Assembly (NCBI GenBank): GCA_019359035.1
Contig: JAHHIC010000073.1
Span: 24,871-88,870, forward strand
Direction of reading: 5' to 3'
Source: Scytonematopsis contorta HA4267-MV1
Lineage (GTDB): Bacteria > Cyanobacteriota > Cyanobacteriia > Cyanobacteriales > Nostocaceae
DNA length: 64,000 bases
The notes below the pieces were generated by a model. The model was not told the DNA's origin, searched no databases, and saw nothing but the letters and a program-made list of their open reading frames with translations. Shown here piece after piece: positions 46,650 to 55,533 of the stretch; positions within the stretch are counted from its first letter, which is position 1; every line of letters starts with the position of its first letter. Made by a program: the position numbers and the translations under genes.

Positions 46650-47264
46650 ATGAAGTTTAAGTCAATTGGTTGTTTGTCTAGTGGTATTGTATATTGCCTC
46701 AGTATTAACTCAGTTTTTGCACTAAGTAAAATACCTGAGCCATTAACGAATCTAACACCATCTGCTCAAATAGCACCTGTGATAATTGCCCGAAGAGTAA
46801 ATCCCAATGTTCAGCGAGAGCTAAGCAGGCAACGGAATGAAGAAAGACGACTACTGGTTGAACAAAAACGATTAGAACGACAACAAAGACAAGAACAGCG
46901 CAGACAACTAATTGAACAAAAACGATTAGAACGACAACAAAGGCAAGAACAACGCAGACAACTAATTGAGCAAAAACGACTAGAACTAGAAGCTGCTCGA
47001 CAGGCTGCTACTGAGCAACAACGACTGGAAGCAGAGCGTCGGCGCCAATATTTTGAAAGTTTATCTCCAGAAGAAAAGAAAATTTACATCAATGAGCAAG
47101 AAGTTAAAAAATCACGGGCTGATGGAGCTGCTGGACTCCTTCTACTGATGCTATTTGTCGCAGGTTCAATGAATAACAGCAATGATGTTCAACCTGAAAA
47201 AACATTTGACCCCTGCGAGAATATTCCTACTTTCAATCTACCACCAGGGCATCCATGTAAGTAG
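46650..47264 (+). CDS. Exported Arg/Gln-rich coiled-coil protein with internal repeats
   Basis: The product has 204 residues. The N-terminal signal segment ends near NSVFALS. Residues ~55-145 are an extremely charged coiled coil built from an 18-residue repeat (LIEQKRLERQQRQEQRRQ), present twice in full with a partial third. The corresponding 54-bp DNA units are nearly identical, pointing to recent duplication. SLSPEEKKIYINEQEV follows, then a short hydrophobic segment (GLLLLMLFVAGS) and a tail with two Cys. Function is unknown; coiled coil and anchor suggest a structural envelope role. Copy l of the palindrome lies 23 nt after the stop. Confidence 0.7.
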   Translation: MKFKSIGCLSSGIVYCLSINSVFALSKIPEPLTNLTPSAQIAPVIIARRVNPNVQRELSRQRNEERRLLVEQKRLERQQRQEQRRQLIEQKRLERQQRQEQRRQLIEQKRLELEAARQAATEQQRLEAERRRQYFESLSPEEKKIYINEQEVKKSRADGAAGLLLLMLFVAGSMNNSNDVQPEKTFDPCENIPTFNLPPGHPCK

Positions 47265-47856
47265 CGATTCGTGTCATAAATTGCATTGTAGAGACCGAAT
47301 ATATTCAGTCTCTACATTCATTGTGGGTATTATGGGTAAGTTTACTTTCTTGGGTGAATAGCTGAAAAATTGCATACCTCCAGATAGCTGAGAAATATAC
47401 ATAATAAGCGGGGGGTAGCAAATGAGTATAAAGAATAAACTTACGATTGTTTTTGCATTTCTTAAGTTGACATTAAAATTCTCTTGCTTCACCACCATAA
47501 GTAAAACATTTGTACACTCAAGTTAATATTTGGCTTAAGCGTTAGCAAATGTAGTTCTTGACTATACAATCAGCAGTTTTGACTACAAATCCGGTTCGTA
47601 TTTACGCTGTATCCCTCGCTCATCCCGTCACGCAATAACCAAATCATGTTTGCGGTCGAGCTTGGCGAAAGCTTGAACTTCAGGAGAAAGATTCAGCAAC
47701 TTGCTGATAATTTTGCGCTCAAAACCTCCTTTATGGCTTTGCACTGCAAGGTTAGGGATAAATACAACGCTGGACTGACACCATATTTTTTTGACGCATC
47801 AATAGTTGGATAAGAGGTGAGCTTGCTAACGTCTGGTAAATTATTGGGGATTCATT
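47265..47856. other. 590-nt gap with a palindrome and a possible gene remnant
   Basis: Apart from palindrome copy l, the minus strand from ~47795 to 47632 reads IWCQSSVVFIPNLAVQSHKG followed by FERKIISKLL, NLSPEVQAFAKLD and then a stop. It looks protein-like but has no start codon and an in-frame stop just before it. It may be the C-terminal remnant of an unidentified gene. No other content was recognised. Confidence 0.4.
47288..47315. repeat. 28-bp 3'-end palindrome, copy l
   Basis: Arms GTAGAGACC/AGTCTCTAC flank centre GAATATATTC, with one wobble position. It lies 23 nt after the stop of the coiled-coil gene. Confidence 0.8.
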
Positions 47857-48303
47857 CTAAACTGCCTTGATAAAAACAGCCCCCTTCTCAATTTTAGAAG
47901 CATAACCTTTAAGTGGTTCTGTTGCGGGACCTTCTAAAACTTTGCCATCTAATGCAAATTCCGACCCGTGACAACCGCACTCAAATTTATTGACTTTATT
48001 GTTCCACCCCACGATGCAACCTGAATGAGTACAGGTTGGGTTAACGGCTGTAAGTGTTTTACTTGCTGATGTCCCCACCACCAAAACTGCACCAGCAGGT
48101 GATTTTTCTAAGAGTAACTGACCTTTTTTATCTAATTCTGCCACTGTGCCCACCTGTTGCCAATCTTTAGGTGCGGTAGTTGTAGTTTTTTCGGTTTTTC
48201 CGGTGGTTTCGGTTTTTTCGGAACTGCAAGCAGCAAGAGCTACAGGGAGAAAGGCTGCTATTCCTGCTACACCAAATAAGCTGATAAGCTCACGTCGCTT
48301 CAT
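47857..48303 (-). CDS. Rieske [2Fe-2S] lipoprotein
   Basis: The product has 148 residues. The N-terminus MKRRELISLFGVAGIAAF is Tat-like (twin Arg) and ends in a lipobox-like ALAAC. A Thr/Lys linker (~30-45) follows. The Rieske domain carries both cluster-binding boxes: CTHSGC (~90-95) and CGCHGSEF (~108-115), with a G-rich end (GPATEPLKGY). It is shorter than the cytochrome b6f Rieske protein PetC and lacks its membrane helix, so it is an accessory Rieske electron carrier tethered in the periplasm or thylakoid lumen. The redox partner is unknown. It is divergent from the TPR-CHAT gene. Confidence 0.9.
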   Translation of the reverse strand: MKRRELISLFGVAGIAAFLPVALAACSSEKTETTGKTEKTTTTAPKDWQQVGTVAELDKKGQLLLEKSPAGAVLVVGTSASKTLTAVNPTCTHSGCIVGWNNKVNKFECGCHGSEFALDGKVLEGPATEPLKGYASKIEKGAVFIKAV

Positions 48304-48547
48304 AAGAATTTACAAAATTTTTGTTATTTGAATTGAGTCTTTGATTTTATCTTATATCGATGACACAAAGAGAGTAGTCTTATTAAAATTTGCAGATGCA
48401 CCTCTAAAATGCATAAGTTAATTTTTCTGGCGCCTATATGTATTTAGTGAGAGTTCAAAACAGTATTCCTTGTAAAATGATAAAAGCCTGATATCGCGAC
48501 TTCTTACTTAATCCTTCTTCTTTTTTCTTTCATTTACGGGGTTTTGC

Positions 48548-51313
48548 ATGGCTAAAAAAGTGCGTCCACTTTGTAGTAAACTTAGAGTTTTGCTTCTGGG
48601 AGTTTTGAGTTTAATTATCAGCTTAGGAGTTCATATATTACCGACTTACCCAGGATTAGCAACGATTCTAGCAAATTCCCCCAACTCCCCACTCCCAACT
48701 CCCGACTCCCAACTCCCTACTGACCCGCTACAGCAAGGTAAAGCATTATATCAAACAGGAAAATTTACTGATGCAGTACAAAGCTTAACACAGGCAGTAC
48801 AGATTTACGAGTCCCAGGGAAATCCCTTAAATCAAGCAATTGCATTAAATTACCTTTCATTGGCTGAGCAGAAACTGGGAAAGTGGGATAAAGCAACAAG
48901 TGCAATTTCTAATGCTCTCAAGCTATTAAATCAGTCAAAACAAAATAATCATGATGCAAAACGTATTTGGGCATTGACTTATAATACACAGGGTAGCCTG
49001 CAATTAGCGCAAGGGAAAGCAGATGTTGCTGTGGAATCATGGGAAAAAGCGGCAGATATATATGCACAAATAGGAGATAAAGCTGGTAGGGTAGGTGCTT
49101 TAATTAATCAAACTATGGCTTTACAATCCTTAGGGCTTTACGGTCGGACAAAAAAAATATCTCAAGAGGTTAAAAAAAGTATCGATACCCAAGAAGATTT
49201 GCTGTTAAAGGTTGTAGGATTTAGAAGTTTAGGCAATGCTTTGCGGGTAAGTGGTAATTTAAAAGAGTCTCAAGAGCTACTTGAAAAAAGTTTAGCTGTA
49301 GCAAATAAATTACAATCTCCTCAGGAAGAAAGTGCGACCTTACTTAGTTTAGGTAATACAGCTTTAGCTTTGGGAAACAGAATTATTCCACAAGATACCA
49401 CAAGCCAAGATAACAAGGTTCAAGAGTATTTTCAGCCTTCACGCTGCGTCAAAAAAACGATTACAGAACAAGCAAAAATTTACTATAATAAAGCTGGGGA
49501 ATATTACCAAAAAAGTGCCAGTAAATCAACATCCAAAACCATAACATTGCAAGCAAAGCTCAATTACCTGCGAGTATTAGGAGAGTTACAGGAAACACCT
49601 TCAAAAGAAGAATTAAATACAATCGAGTCAATCCTAGCAACTTTAAATCCAAGTCGTGCTGTTATTTACGCTAAGGTGAATTTTGCTCACAGTTTATCTT
49701 GCTTAGAAACAAGAGAAAAAAACTCCGAGTTACTCACTAAAACAAATACACAAGTAGTAGATAACCAAGAAAAAGTTAAAAATTTATTAAACACCGCTGT
49801 ACAACAAGCTAAAGAGCTTAAAGATACCAGAGCAGAATCTTTTGCTTTAGGCAGTTTAGGACAAATGTATGAAGAAAGCAAACAATGGTCAACAGCGAGA
49901 AAATATACAGAAGCAGCTTTAAATCTTGCTCAAATAATGAACGCAGCAGATATTGCTTATCAATGGGAATGGCAATTAGGACGCTTGCTACTTGCAGAGG
50001 GAGATATAAAGAGTGCAATAGCTTCTTATACTGTTGCTACAGAAAATCTTAAGTCATTACGTACTGATTTAGTAGGTTTGAATTCTGATATTCAATTTGA
50101 CTTTCGGGATGAAGTAGAACCAGTATATCGACAATTAGTTACTTTACTTTTAAAATCCGAAAAGCCAACAGCAAAAAATTTAAAATCTGCTCGTAATGTA
50201 TTGGAAGCATTACAGCTAGCTGAGTTAGATAACTTTTTTCGAGATGCATGTTCTACCGTGCAAGCGACGCAAATTGACGAAGTAGTTGATAATGCAAATC
50301 CGGCAACAGCGGTAATTTATCCAATTATTTTACCAGACAGTGTAGAGTTAATAGTTAAATTACCACGGGAAAAAGAACTCCACCATTACAGAACTAAAGC
50401 AGCAAAAATCGAAGTAGAAAAAACTTTAGACAATTTGCTAGTGAATTTAAAAAGGCGTTATACATTTCGCGAGGTAGAAAAATATTCCCAAGAAGTATAT
50501 AACTGGGTAATTAGACCAGTTGAAGCTGATTTGCAAAAAAGTAAAGTTAAGACTTTGGTTTTTGTATTAGATGGTTCTTTAAGAAATATTCCAATGGCTG
50601 CTTTATATGATGGCAAAGAGTATATTATAGACAAATATAGCCTTGCAGTATCACCAGGGTTACAGCTAATAGAACCGAGACAAGAAGACAGAAAATTTAT
50701 AGCATTAACCGCTGGCTTAACGAAAGCACGTCAAGGCTTTAGCGCTTTACCCAATGTTGCCACAGAATTGCAGTCAATTCAATCTATTGTCAATTCCAAA
50801 AAACTTATTGACCAAGCTTTTACTAATAGCAGCATCAAAAATAGTGTGAACTCAGTTCCATTTCCAGTAGTGCATCTAGCAACTCATGGTAAATTTAGTT
50901 CTCAATTTGATAACACGTTTATATTAGCTTGGGATGATAAAATTAACGTTAAAGAACTAGAAGAATTATTAAAAACTAGAGAACAAGTAGTAGGACGAGA
51001 ATCCCGTGTGCCTAAGCCAATTGAATTACTTGTCCTCAGCGCTTGTGAAACAGCAACAGGAGACAGAAGAGCAGCTTTAGGATTAGCAGGAGTAGCTGTG
51101 CGTTCGGGAGCACGTAGTACTTTGGCTTCGCTATGGCAAGTGGATGATAAATCGACCGCAACATTAATGAGTGAATTCTACCGTCAGTTAACAAATGATT
51201 CATCTATTACTAAATCTGAGGCTTTGCGTCGCGCTCAAAGTTACGTTTTACATAAATATAAAGAACATCCTTTTTATTGGTCTGCATATGTTTTAGTGGG
51301 AAATTGGCTTTAG
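48548..51313 (+). CDS. TPR-CHAT protease, second copy
   Basis: The product has 921 residues. A hydrophobic N-terminus (LLLGVLSLIISLGVHIL) is a likely signal or anchor. A Pro/Ser/Thr patch (~43-57) comes from an in-frame heptanucleotide repeat. TPR-like helices (~60-490; ALYQTGKFTDAVQSLTQAVQ; LNYLSLAEQKLGKWDKATSA) follow, then a CHAT domain (~600-921) with His ~780 (HLATHGKF), Cys ~833 (LSACETATGD), GLAGVAVRSGARSTLASLW and a C-terminal YWSAYVLVGNWL. Both catalytic residues are present. It is a paralogue of the locus B protein over its whole length. No TpsA or TpsB is adjacent, but a double-glycine peptide gene lies 470 nt downstream. Confidence 0.92.
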   Translation: MAKKVRPLCSKLRVLLLGVLSLIISLGVHILPTYPGLATILANSPNSPLPTPDSQLPTDPLQQGKALYQTGKFTDAVQSLTQAVQIYESQGNPLNQAIALNYLSLAEQKLGKWDKATSAISNALKLLNQSKQNNHDAKRIWALTYNTQGSLQLAQGKADVAVESWEKAADIYAQIGDKAGRVGALINQTMALQSLGLYGRTKKISQEVKKSIDTQEDLLLKVVGFRSLGNALRVSGNLKESQELLEKSLAVANKLQSPQEESATLLSLGNTALALGNRIIPQDTTSQDNKVQEYFQPSRCVKKTITEQAKIYYNKAGEYYQKSASKSTSKTITLQAKLNYLRVLGELQETPSKEELNTIESILATLNPSRAVIYAKVNFAHSLSCLETREKNSELLTKTNTQVVDNQEKVKNLLNTAVQQAKELKDTRAESFALGSLGQMYEESKQWSTARKYTEAALNLAQIMNAADIAYQWEWQLGRLLLAEGDIKSAIASYTVATENLKSLRTDLVGLNSDIQFDFRDEVEPVYRQLVTLLLKSEKPTAKNLKSARNVLEALQLAELDNFFRDACSTVQATQIDEVVDNANPATAVIYPIILPDSVELIVKLPREKELHHYRTKAAKIEVEKTLDNLLVNLKRRYTFREVEKYSQEVYNWVIRPVEADLQKSKVKTLVFVLDGSLRNIPMAALYDGKEYIIDKYSLAVSPGLQLIEPRQEDRKFIALTAGLTKARQGFSALPNVATELQSIQSIVNSKKLIDQAFTNSSIKNSVNSVPFPVVHLATHGKFSSQFDNTFILAWDDKINVKELEELLKTREQVVGRESRVPKPIELLVLSACETATGDRRAALGLAGVAVRSGARSTLASLWQVDDKSTATLMSEFYRQLTNDSSITKSEALRRAQSYVLHKYKEHPFYWSAYVLVGNWL
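48677..48719. repeat. CCCAACT-type heptanucleotide repeat inside the TPR-CHAT gene
   Basis: About six degenerate units of TCCC(A/G)AC are translated in frame as NSPLPTPDSQLPT. The array lies between the signal segment and the first TPR, where variable length would be tolerated. Confidence 0.75.
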
Positions 51314-51314
51314 A

Positions 51315-51370
51315 GTTGACGGTTGACGGTTGACGGTTGACGGTTGACGGTTGACGGTTGACGGTTGATG
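51315..51370. repeat. 7-bp tandem repeat (GTTGACG), 8 units
   Basis: Seven perfect GTTGACG units and one variant (GTTGATG) start 1 nt after the TPR-CHAT stop codon. This fits the short tandemly repeated repetitive sequences known from heterocystous cyanobacteria. Confidence 0.95.
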
Positions 51371-51781
51371 GTTGTTGCTTTGGTGTTAACTAATTACCGT
51401 TAAAACAACATCTATCTTGTGGCTGACATATTATGTATATTGAAATAAAAAAGTGAGGTAATTTTACTTTTGTAGATATAGTATATAAACTTAAAGAAAG
51501 GAGAAAGGAAAAGGATTCAGTTGATAAAGAGAGATTTACTACTAATTATCAACTATCTAAGTCTCTCATTCTGTTTGTATGATAATCAGGTTAGGTGATA
51601 AGTTAGAAATGGCAAAATTCACCTGATGTTTATTTGCATGGTGTAACTGTGGCACAGTCTGATTTTGTGTACCATCAGCCACCAGCTATTTAATAGTAGG
51701 AAATGAGTAAAATACATAATCGCCAAACTCAGATATTTATTTCATTTCCAAAATTTCAAAAAAAAGTACTGGAGAACAACA
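51371..51781. other. Intergenic region upstream of the second GG-peptide
   Basis: AT-rich. It contains an AAAGGAGAAAGGAAAAGG purine run (~51495-51513) and a 9-bp inverted repeat AGTTGATAA/TTATCAACT (51519-51527, 51546-51554). A 25-codon frame from a TTG at ~51521 is too short and weak to call. The promoter of the peptide gene should lie here. Confidence 0.4.
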
Positions 51782-52045
51782 ATGTCCTTGAATCTCAATA
51801 ATTCCCTGGAAGATATTAACTCATCTTATATGAGTGACTTAACTGAACAAGAGCTATCCATAATATTTGGTGGTGAAACGGTTGTTACAGTTATAGAAAA
51901 CGGTGTAAGCAAAACTTATTCTGACCCAAATGCTACAGGTTTTGTAAGTAGTAGCAGTAAAAGATGGGTGGATGGCAAACTTGTCGAATCTTCGCAAGAC
52001 AGTGGTTTTTTGTATCCAGACCAAACTATTAACTTAGGATTCTAA
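51782..52045 (+). CDS. Short peptide with double-glycine leader, second copy
   Basis: The product has 87 residues. The leader (1-31) ends L(-12)TEQE(-8)L(-7)SII(-4)FGG, the canonical double-glycine export pattern. The 56-residue core (ETVVTVIENGVSKTYSDPNA, then a Ser-rich middle and an aromatic end) has no Cys and is unlike the core at 40325. GGAGA lies about 8 nt before the ATG. No C39 transporter is in the window. It follows the second TPR-CHAT gene and converges on the large unknown gene. It could be a secreted signal, a bacteriocin or a small surface protein. Confidence 0.75.
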   Translation: MSLNLNNSLEDINSSYMSDLTEQELSIIFGGETVVTVIENGVSKTYSDPNATGFVSSSSKRWVDGKLVESSQDSGFLYPDQTINLGF

Positions 52046-52109
52046 TAGCAGTAAAGAACCCCATCTCCAAGGGTAACTCCCCGTAAACGAGACTATCTTG
52101 TACACACAA

Positions 52110-52138
52110 ATCTCCCCACCTTCTAGGGTGAGGGAGAT
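52110..52138. terminator. Hairpin between convergent genes
   Basis: ATCTCCCCACC and GGTGAGGGAGAT form an 11-bp stem with one bulge and a short loop. It is placed between the GG-peptide stop and the stop of the minus-strand unknown gene (2 nt away). Confidence 0.6.
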
Positions 52139-52140
52139 AT

Positions 52141-55100
52141 CTATGCATCTTGCTCAAACAAAAATTGAAATATAGTTTTTACAACTTCATCACGTTCTTT
52201 TTTGATACAGCTTTTTTCCGGACTATATTGAGATTCTTCTAGTTTTTCTGTCATATATTTCTTAACATCATCGAAAGCTTTGTTAAAGTGACCATTAAAT
52301 TTATCCTGCTGACTATTATAATCAGGTTGGTTTGTAGAATTTTGGAGATTAAGATGACTATGAAATGTATTCATTAATGCTTTTATATCCTTTTTTAAAT
52401 CCTCTTTACTAGGACAATCATTATTATTATCATTATAAAAAATTAGCAAATATTTGCATACACCAGCAAAAATTTTTCCAAAATCAGCTATTTCTGTAAC
52501 CCTATGAAGATAGATATCTCTGATATAGCTAATTTCTTTTTGATACAAATCCGAAAATTCTTTATAGTATTTCTCCCAAGGTGTATTATTAGTTTTGTTT
52601 TTATCATTATTGAAGAATCTTCTTTCCAGACGAAGATTTTCTTTAGATTCACCAGCCAAATGGGTATATACACAGCTATCTTCGGCAGTTACCCAAGCAT
52701 AGGTAAACATCCTAGATGCTAATTCAATATCAGCAAAAAAATCTTGCTCACTATTACCTCCAGCATTACATAAAGTATCTAAGCCTCTTGCAAATAGAAT
52801 TATCGATGCATAGGTTCCAAATAGATAAATTGCAGGTGTGTGAGCAGCATAAAAGTATTTTAATTTCTCAGGTCTAACATAAAGAGCAGCCATATCCAGA
52901 AAAATAAATTCTTCATCAGATTTTTCTTTTTGGATTTTTTCTTTTAAAAATGTTCTAAAATAAAATGGTTTTTTATCATCTTGAAGAATTTCTATGATAG
53001 ATGGAATACCTGGAATAAAGTATCTTCCATACTTAGGAACTCCTATCTCTTTTTCTGCCGAATTTCCAGTGACTAACCCACTTTTTTCTTTAATTTTTTG
53101 GTAAGAATCATTTCCAACATCTGAATAGCAAATAAGTGCGTGTTCAATAAGTCTACTTGCCCAATCTAAACATTCGGAACGAGAAAATTCAGGTTGTGGT
53201 TGTTTTGCAATAAAAGCAGTGACTATATAAGTAATTGCTTGATAAGCAGAGTAGTAAGAATATAATTCAAAGTCTCCATCCATCGCTGCGAATATTCTAG
53301 CTTTTTCAAATAAACATAATTGTTTAATGTGTCTTTCTTTAATATCTTTAACAGATTCTTGTTCCTGATTAATAATATAAAAAAGGTTAAGCTTCCCTCG
53401 ATAAAATAATATACGAGCATGTAAATTGAAAAAAGGCGAAAAATTAGATTGTGTTTGCTCATTAATAGCTTCGTATTTTTTTAACCGTTCGAGTAAGAAT
53501 TTTTCTGCTTTATCCAGATGTTCCAGTGCCAACCGCACTAATTTAGGATGACTCATATTTTGATGCGGATTTTCTTTTCTATATTCATCAAGGTCAACAA
53601 TTGAGTAGTATTTTGCGCGGCAAATTTCAAATGTAATCCGAATTGTACTATTAAAAATAGCTTCTGATTCTTCATGAAAATCTATAAAAGATACAATCTT
53701 TTTAATTAAAATACCCGCGCTTTTATATAAGCCTTCTGTTAAATATACGTCAATAAGTTCTAAATATGCCTCACAGGTTACATCACTCCATTTTTGGAAA
53801 TTTTCATATTCTATTTCTGCTTCTAAAATTGATACAGGTCGGTTTGAATCGCCTGATAATACCTCATGAAAAATAGTTTCTTCTAAATGACTTTGCATAG
53901 CAAAAAATGAGAAAGGGTAAGATTTAAGATAAGATAATGCCTTTCTCAACTGATTTTCTCGCTCGGCTCTGTTACAAAATTGAGTTACGTAAGTAGTAGT
54001 ATCCGTGCCAATTTTTGTAATTGCTCTAAGTCTTGAAAATAAAGATGATTTTGCCGCACATTCAAGTAAATCGCATCCACAATAATTACCATAGAAAGCT
54101 TGTTGGTCGGAACATACTTGGTCGTAAGTTTTTCCCTGTTTATAAGCTTTTTCTACATATTTTTTCTTACATAGGGTTGTTAAGGTGTGATAAGCTAAGG
54201 GATTGGCAGTACTCTGTTGTATAACTGCGGAAGTTACAAATATGACATCGTGAGCAATTGGAAAATAATCTTTCAAACACGGTATATCCCTCAATAAAGA
54301 TAAATTGACTAGCTTTGTCAAATGATGGACTTTACCACCTGTGCCTGAACTTTCAAGAGAAAATGTAAGTCTTTGTCCAGAGAGCTTACCTTCATGTACT
54401 TTAAAATTTGCATGAGTTGGGAATAAAACTTTATATTTACTTTTAAAATTTGCCGATAATTTTACTTGAAAATGTAGAGACACTGTATAAGCATGTTGCC
54501 TTTCAATACCGCTATCCCATTCTTGCAAACAGGGAAGCGAGGAATTTAAAACACCATTTTCTTGCTCTTCATCTTTTACAAATAATGGCAGAGGTCTAGA
54601 TTTTTTAATTTCATAGTAGTTCAAATAAATAGGTATTTTTTTATTCAATAGCTCATTTTCAACTACTATTTGAACCATCAATTGAATTAACGCATCATTT
54701 AGTACATCCTGTTTATTAAAACTGATAAGCCCGCAATCTGCTTCAATTTTTCTCTTTTCAGATTTCACGGTTGAGACAAATTCTGCAACTAATTCATCCG
54801 TGCTATCAACTTTATGCTCTTTTAAAATCTCTTTGACAAGCTTTTCTATATTCTTATCAAAATTATTTAAGTCATTTTTGAAAGAATCTTCTGACGCTGT
54901 TTCTAAATACGGGTAATAACTTCTGGACTTGGCAAGTAGTCTCTCATAAAAGCTTAATAAATCAATCTTTTGATAGTTGCTATTATTGCCTAATTCGATT
55001 ATTTTGGTAATTTCTTGTATTATAGCATTACAAATACCTGGTTTGAAGCCTAATCTGGCTCTCTCTTCTGGAGCTAACTCAATAAAGCTTTGAACTATTC

Positions 55101-55533
55101 TCAGAATATCTTCTTGAGTCAGAGGCTTTTTAGATTTTTCTCTCTCTGCCAAGCTTCCTAAGATTTCTACTAGTTCGGCTAGTGCTAAAGGGACAAGTTG
55201 CGATTTTGCCAATTCTTTATTCGCTATCTGACCTCGGTCATCACTAGGAGGCTTAGTGCCGTAGATAGCTCCGATTATTCTTGATACCTTTCCGCGATTA
55301 AGTCCCCATTGCGAAGCCACGCTACTCTCTTTGTAGTCAATTTCTCCATCTTCTTTCAAACTAAAATCGTCTGTATATCCTTCAAGCAACTCTCGACAAA
55401 CCCGCTCAGTTCGTTCTCTTTCTCTCTCTAACGCTTTATCCCCAATATTACTAACAGACTGTTGTGGTTCTAGGTGATTTTTTTTTGGTCGTCCACGACG
55501 CTTAGCAAGTTTTCCTTCTTTATCTATTGTCAT
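52141..55533 (-). CDS. Large AT-hook / helical-repeat protein of unknown function
   Basis: The product has about 1130 residues from the ATG at 55533 (AGGATAGCTGAT upstream); starts at 55569 or 55590 are possible. Near the N-terminus is an AT-hook-like KRRGRPKKN (minor-groove DNA binding). A segment like a helix-turn-helix follows (SSVASQWGLNRGKVSRIIGA, ~80-100). The middle has a Cys cluster (VCSDQQAFYGNYCGCDLLEC, ~480) and basic patches. From ~540 to the end it is mostly helical, with TPR-like stretches (AYLELIDVYLTEGLYKSAGI; LFEKARIFAAMDGDFELYSY). It has no signal peptide or membrane segment, so it is probably cytoplasmic and nucleoid-associated. I do not recognise the family. It is flanked by the GG-peptide gene and a 1.6-kb gap before the caspase locus. 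Confidence 0.75.
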   Translation of the reverse strand: MTIDKEGKLAKRRGRPKKNHLEPQQSVSNIGDKALERERERTERVCRELLEGYTDDFSLKEDGEIDYKESSVASQWGLNRGKVSRIIGAIYGTKPPSDDRGQIANKELAKSQLVPLALAELVEILGSLAEREKSKKPLTQEDILRIVQSFIELAPEERARLGFKPGICNAIIQEITKIIELGNNSNYQKIDLLSFYERLLAKSRSYYPYLETASEDSFKNDLNNFDKNIEKLVKEILKEHKVDSTDELVAEFVSTVKSEKRKIEADCGLISFNKQDVLNDALIQLMVQIVVENELLNKKIPIYLNYYEIKKSRPLPLFVKDEEQENGVLNSSLPCLQEWDSGIERQHAYTVSLHFQVKLSANFKSKYKVLFPTHANFKVHEGKLSGQRLTFSLESSGTGGKVHHLTKLVNLSLLRDIPCLKDYFPIAHDVIFVTSAVIQQSTANPLAYHTLTTLCKKKYVEKAYKQGKTYDQVCSDQQAFYGNYCGCDLLECAAKSSLFSRLRAITKIGTDTTTYVTQFCNRAERENQLRKALSYLKSYPFSFFAMQSHLEETIFHEVLSGDSNRPVSILEAEIEYENFQKWSDVTCEAYLELIDVYLTEGLYKSAGILIKKIVSFIDFHEESEAIFNSTIRITFEICRAKYYSIVDLDEYRKENPHQNMSHPKLVRLALEHLDKAEKFLLERLKKYEAINEQTQSNFSPFFNLHARILFYRGKLNLFYIINQEQESVKDIKERHIKQLCLFEKARIFAAMDGDFELYSYYSAYQAITYIVTAFIAKQPQPEFSRSECLDWASRLIEHALICYSDVGNDSYQKIKEKSGLVTGNSAEKEIGVPKYGRYFIPGIPSIIEILQDDKKPFYFRTFLKEKIQKEKSDEEFIFLDMAALYVRPEKLKYFYAAHTPAIYLFGTYASIILFARGLDTLCNAGGNSEQDFFADIELASRMFTYAWVTAEDSCVYTHLAGESKENLRLERRFFNNDKNKTNNTPWEKYYKEFSDLYQKEISYIRDIYLHRVTEIADFGKIFAGVCKYLLIFYNDNNNDCPSKEDLKKDIKALMNTFHSHLNLQNSTNQPDYNSQQDKFNGHFNKAFDDVKKYMTEKLEESQYSPEKSCIKKERDEVVKTIFQFLFEQDA

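Noticed and set aside
48146..48331. 61-codon frame opposite the Rieske gene
   Set aside because: A shadow of the well-supported Rieske gene on the other strand.
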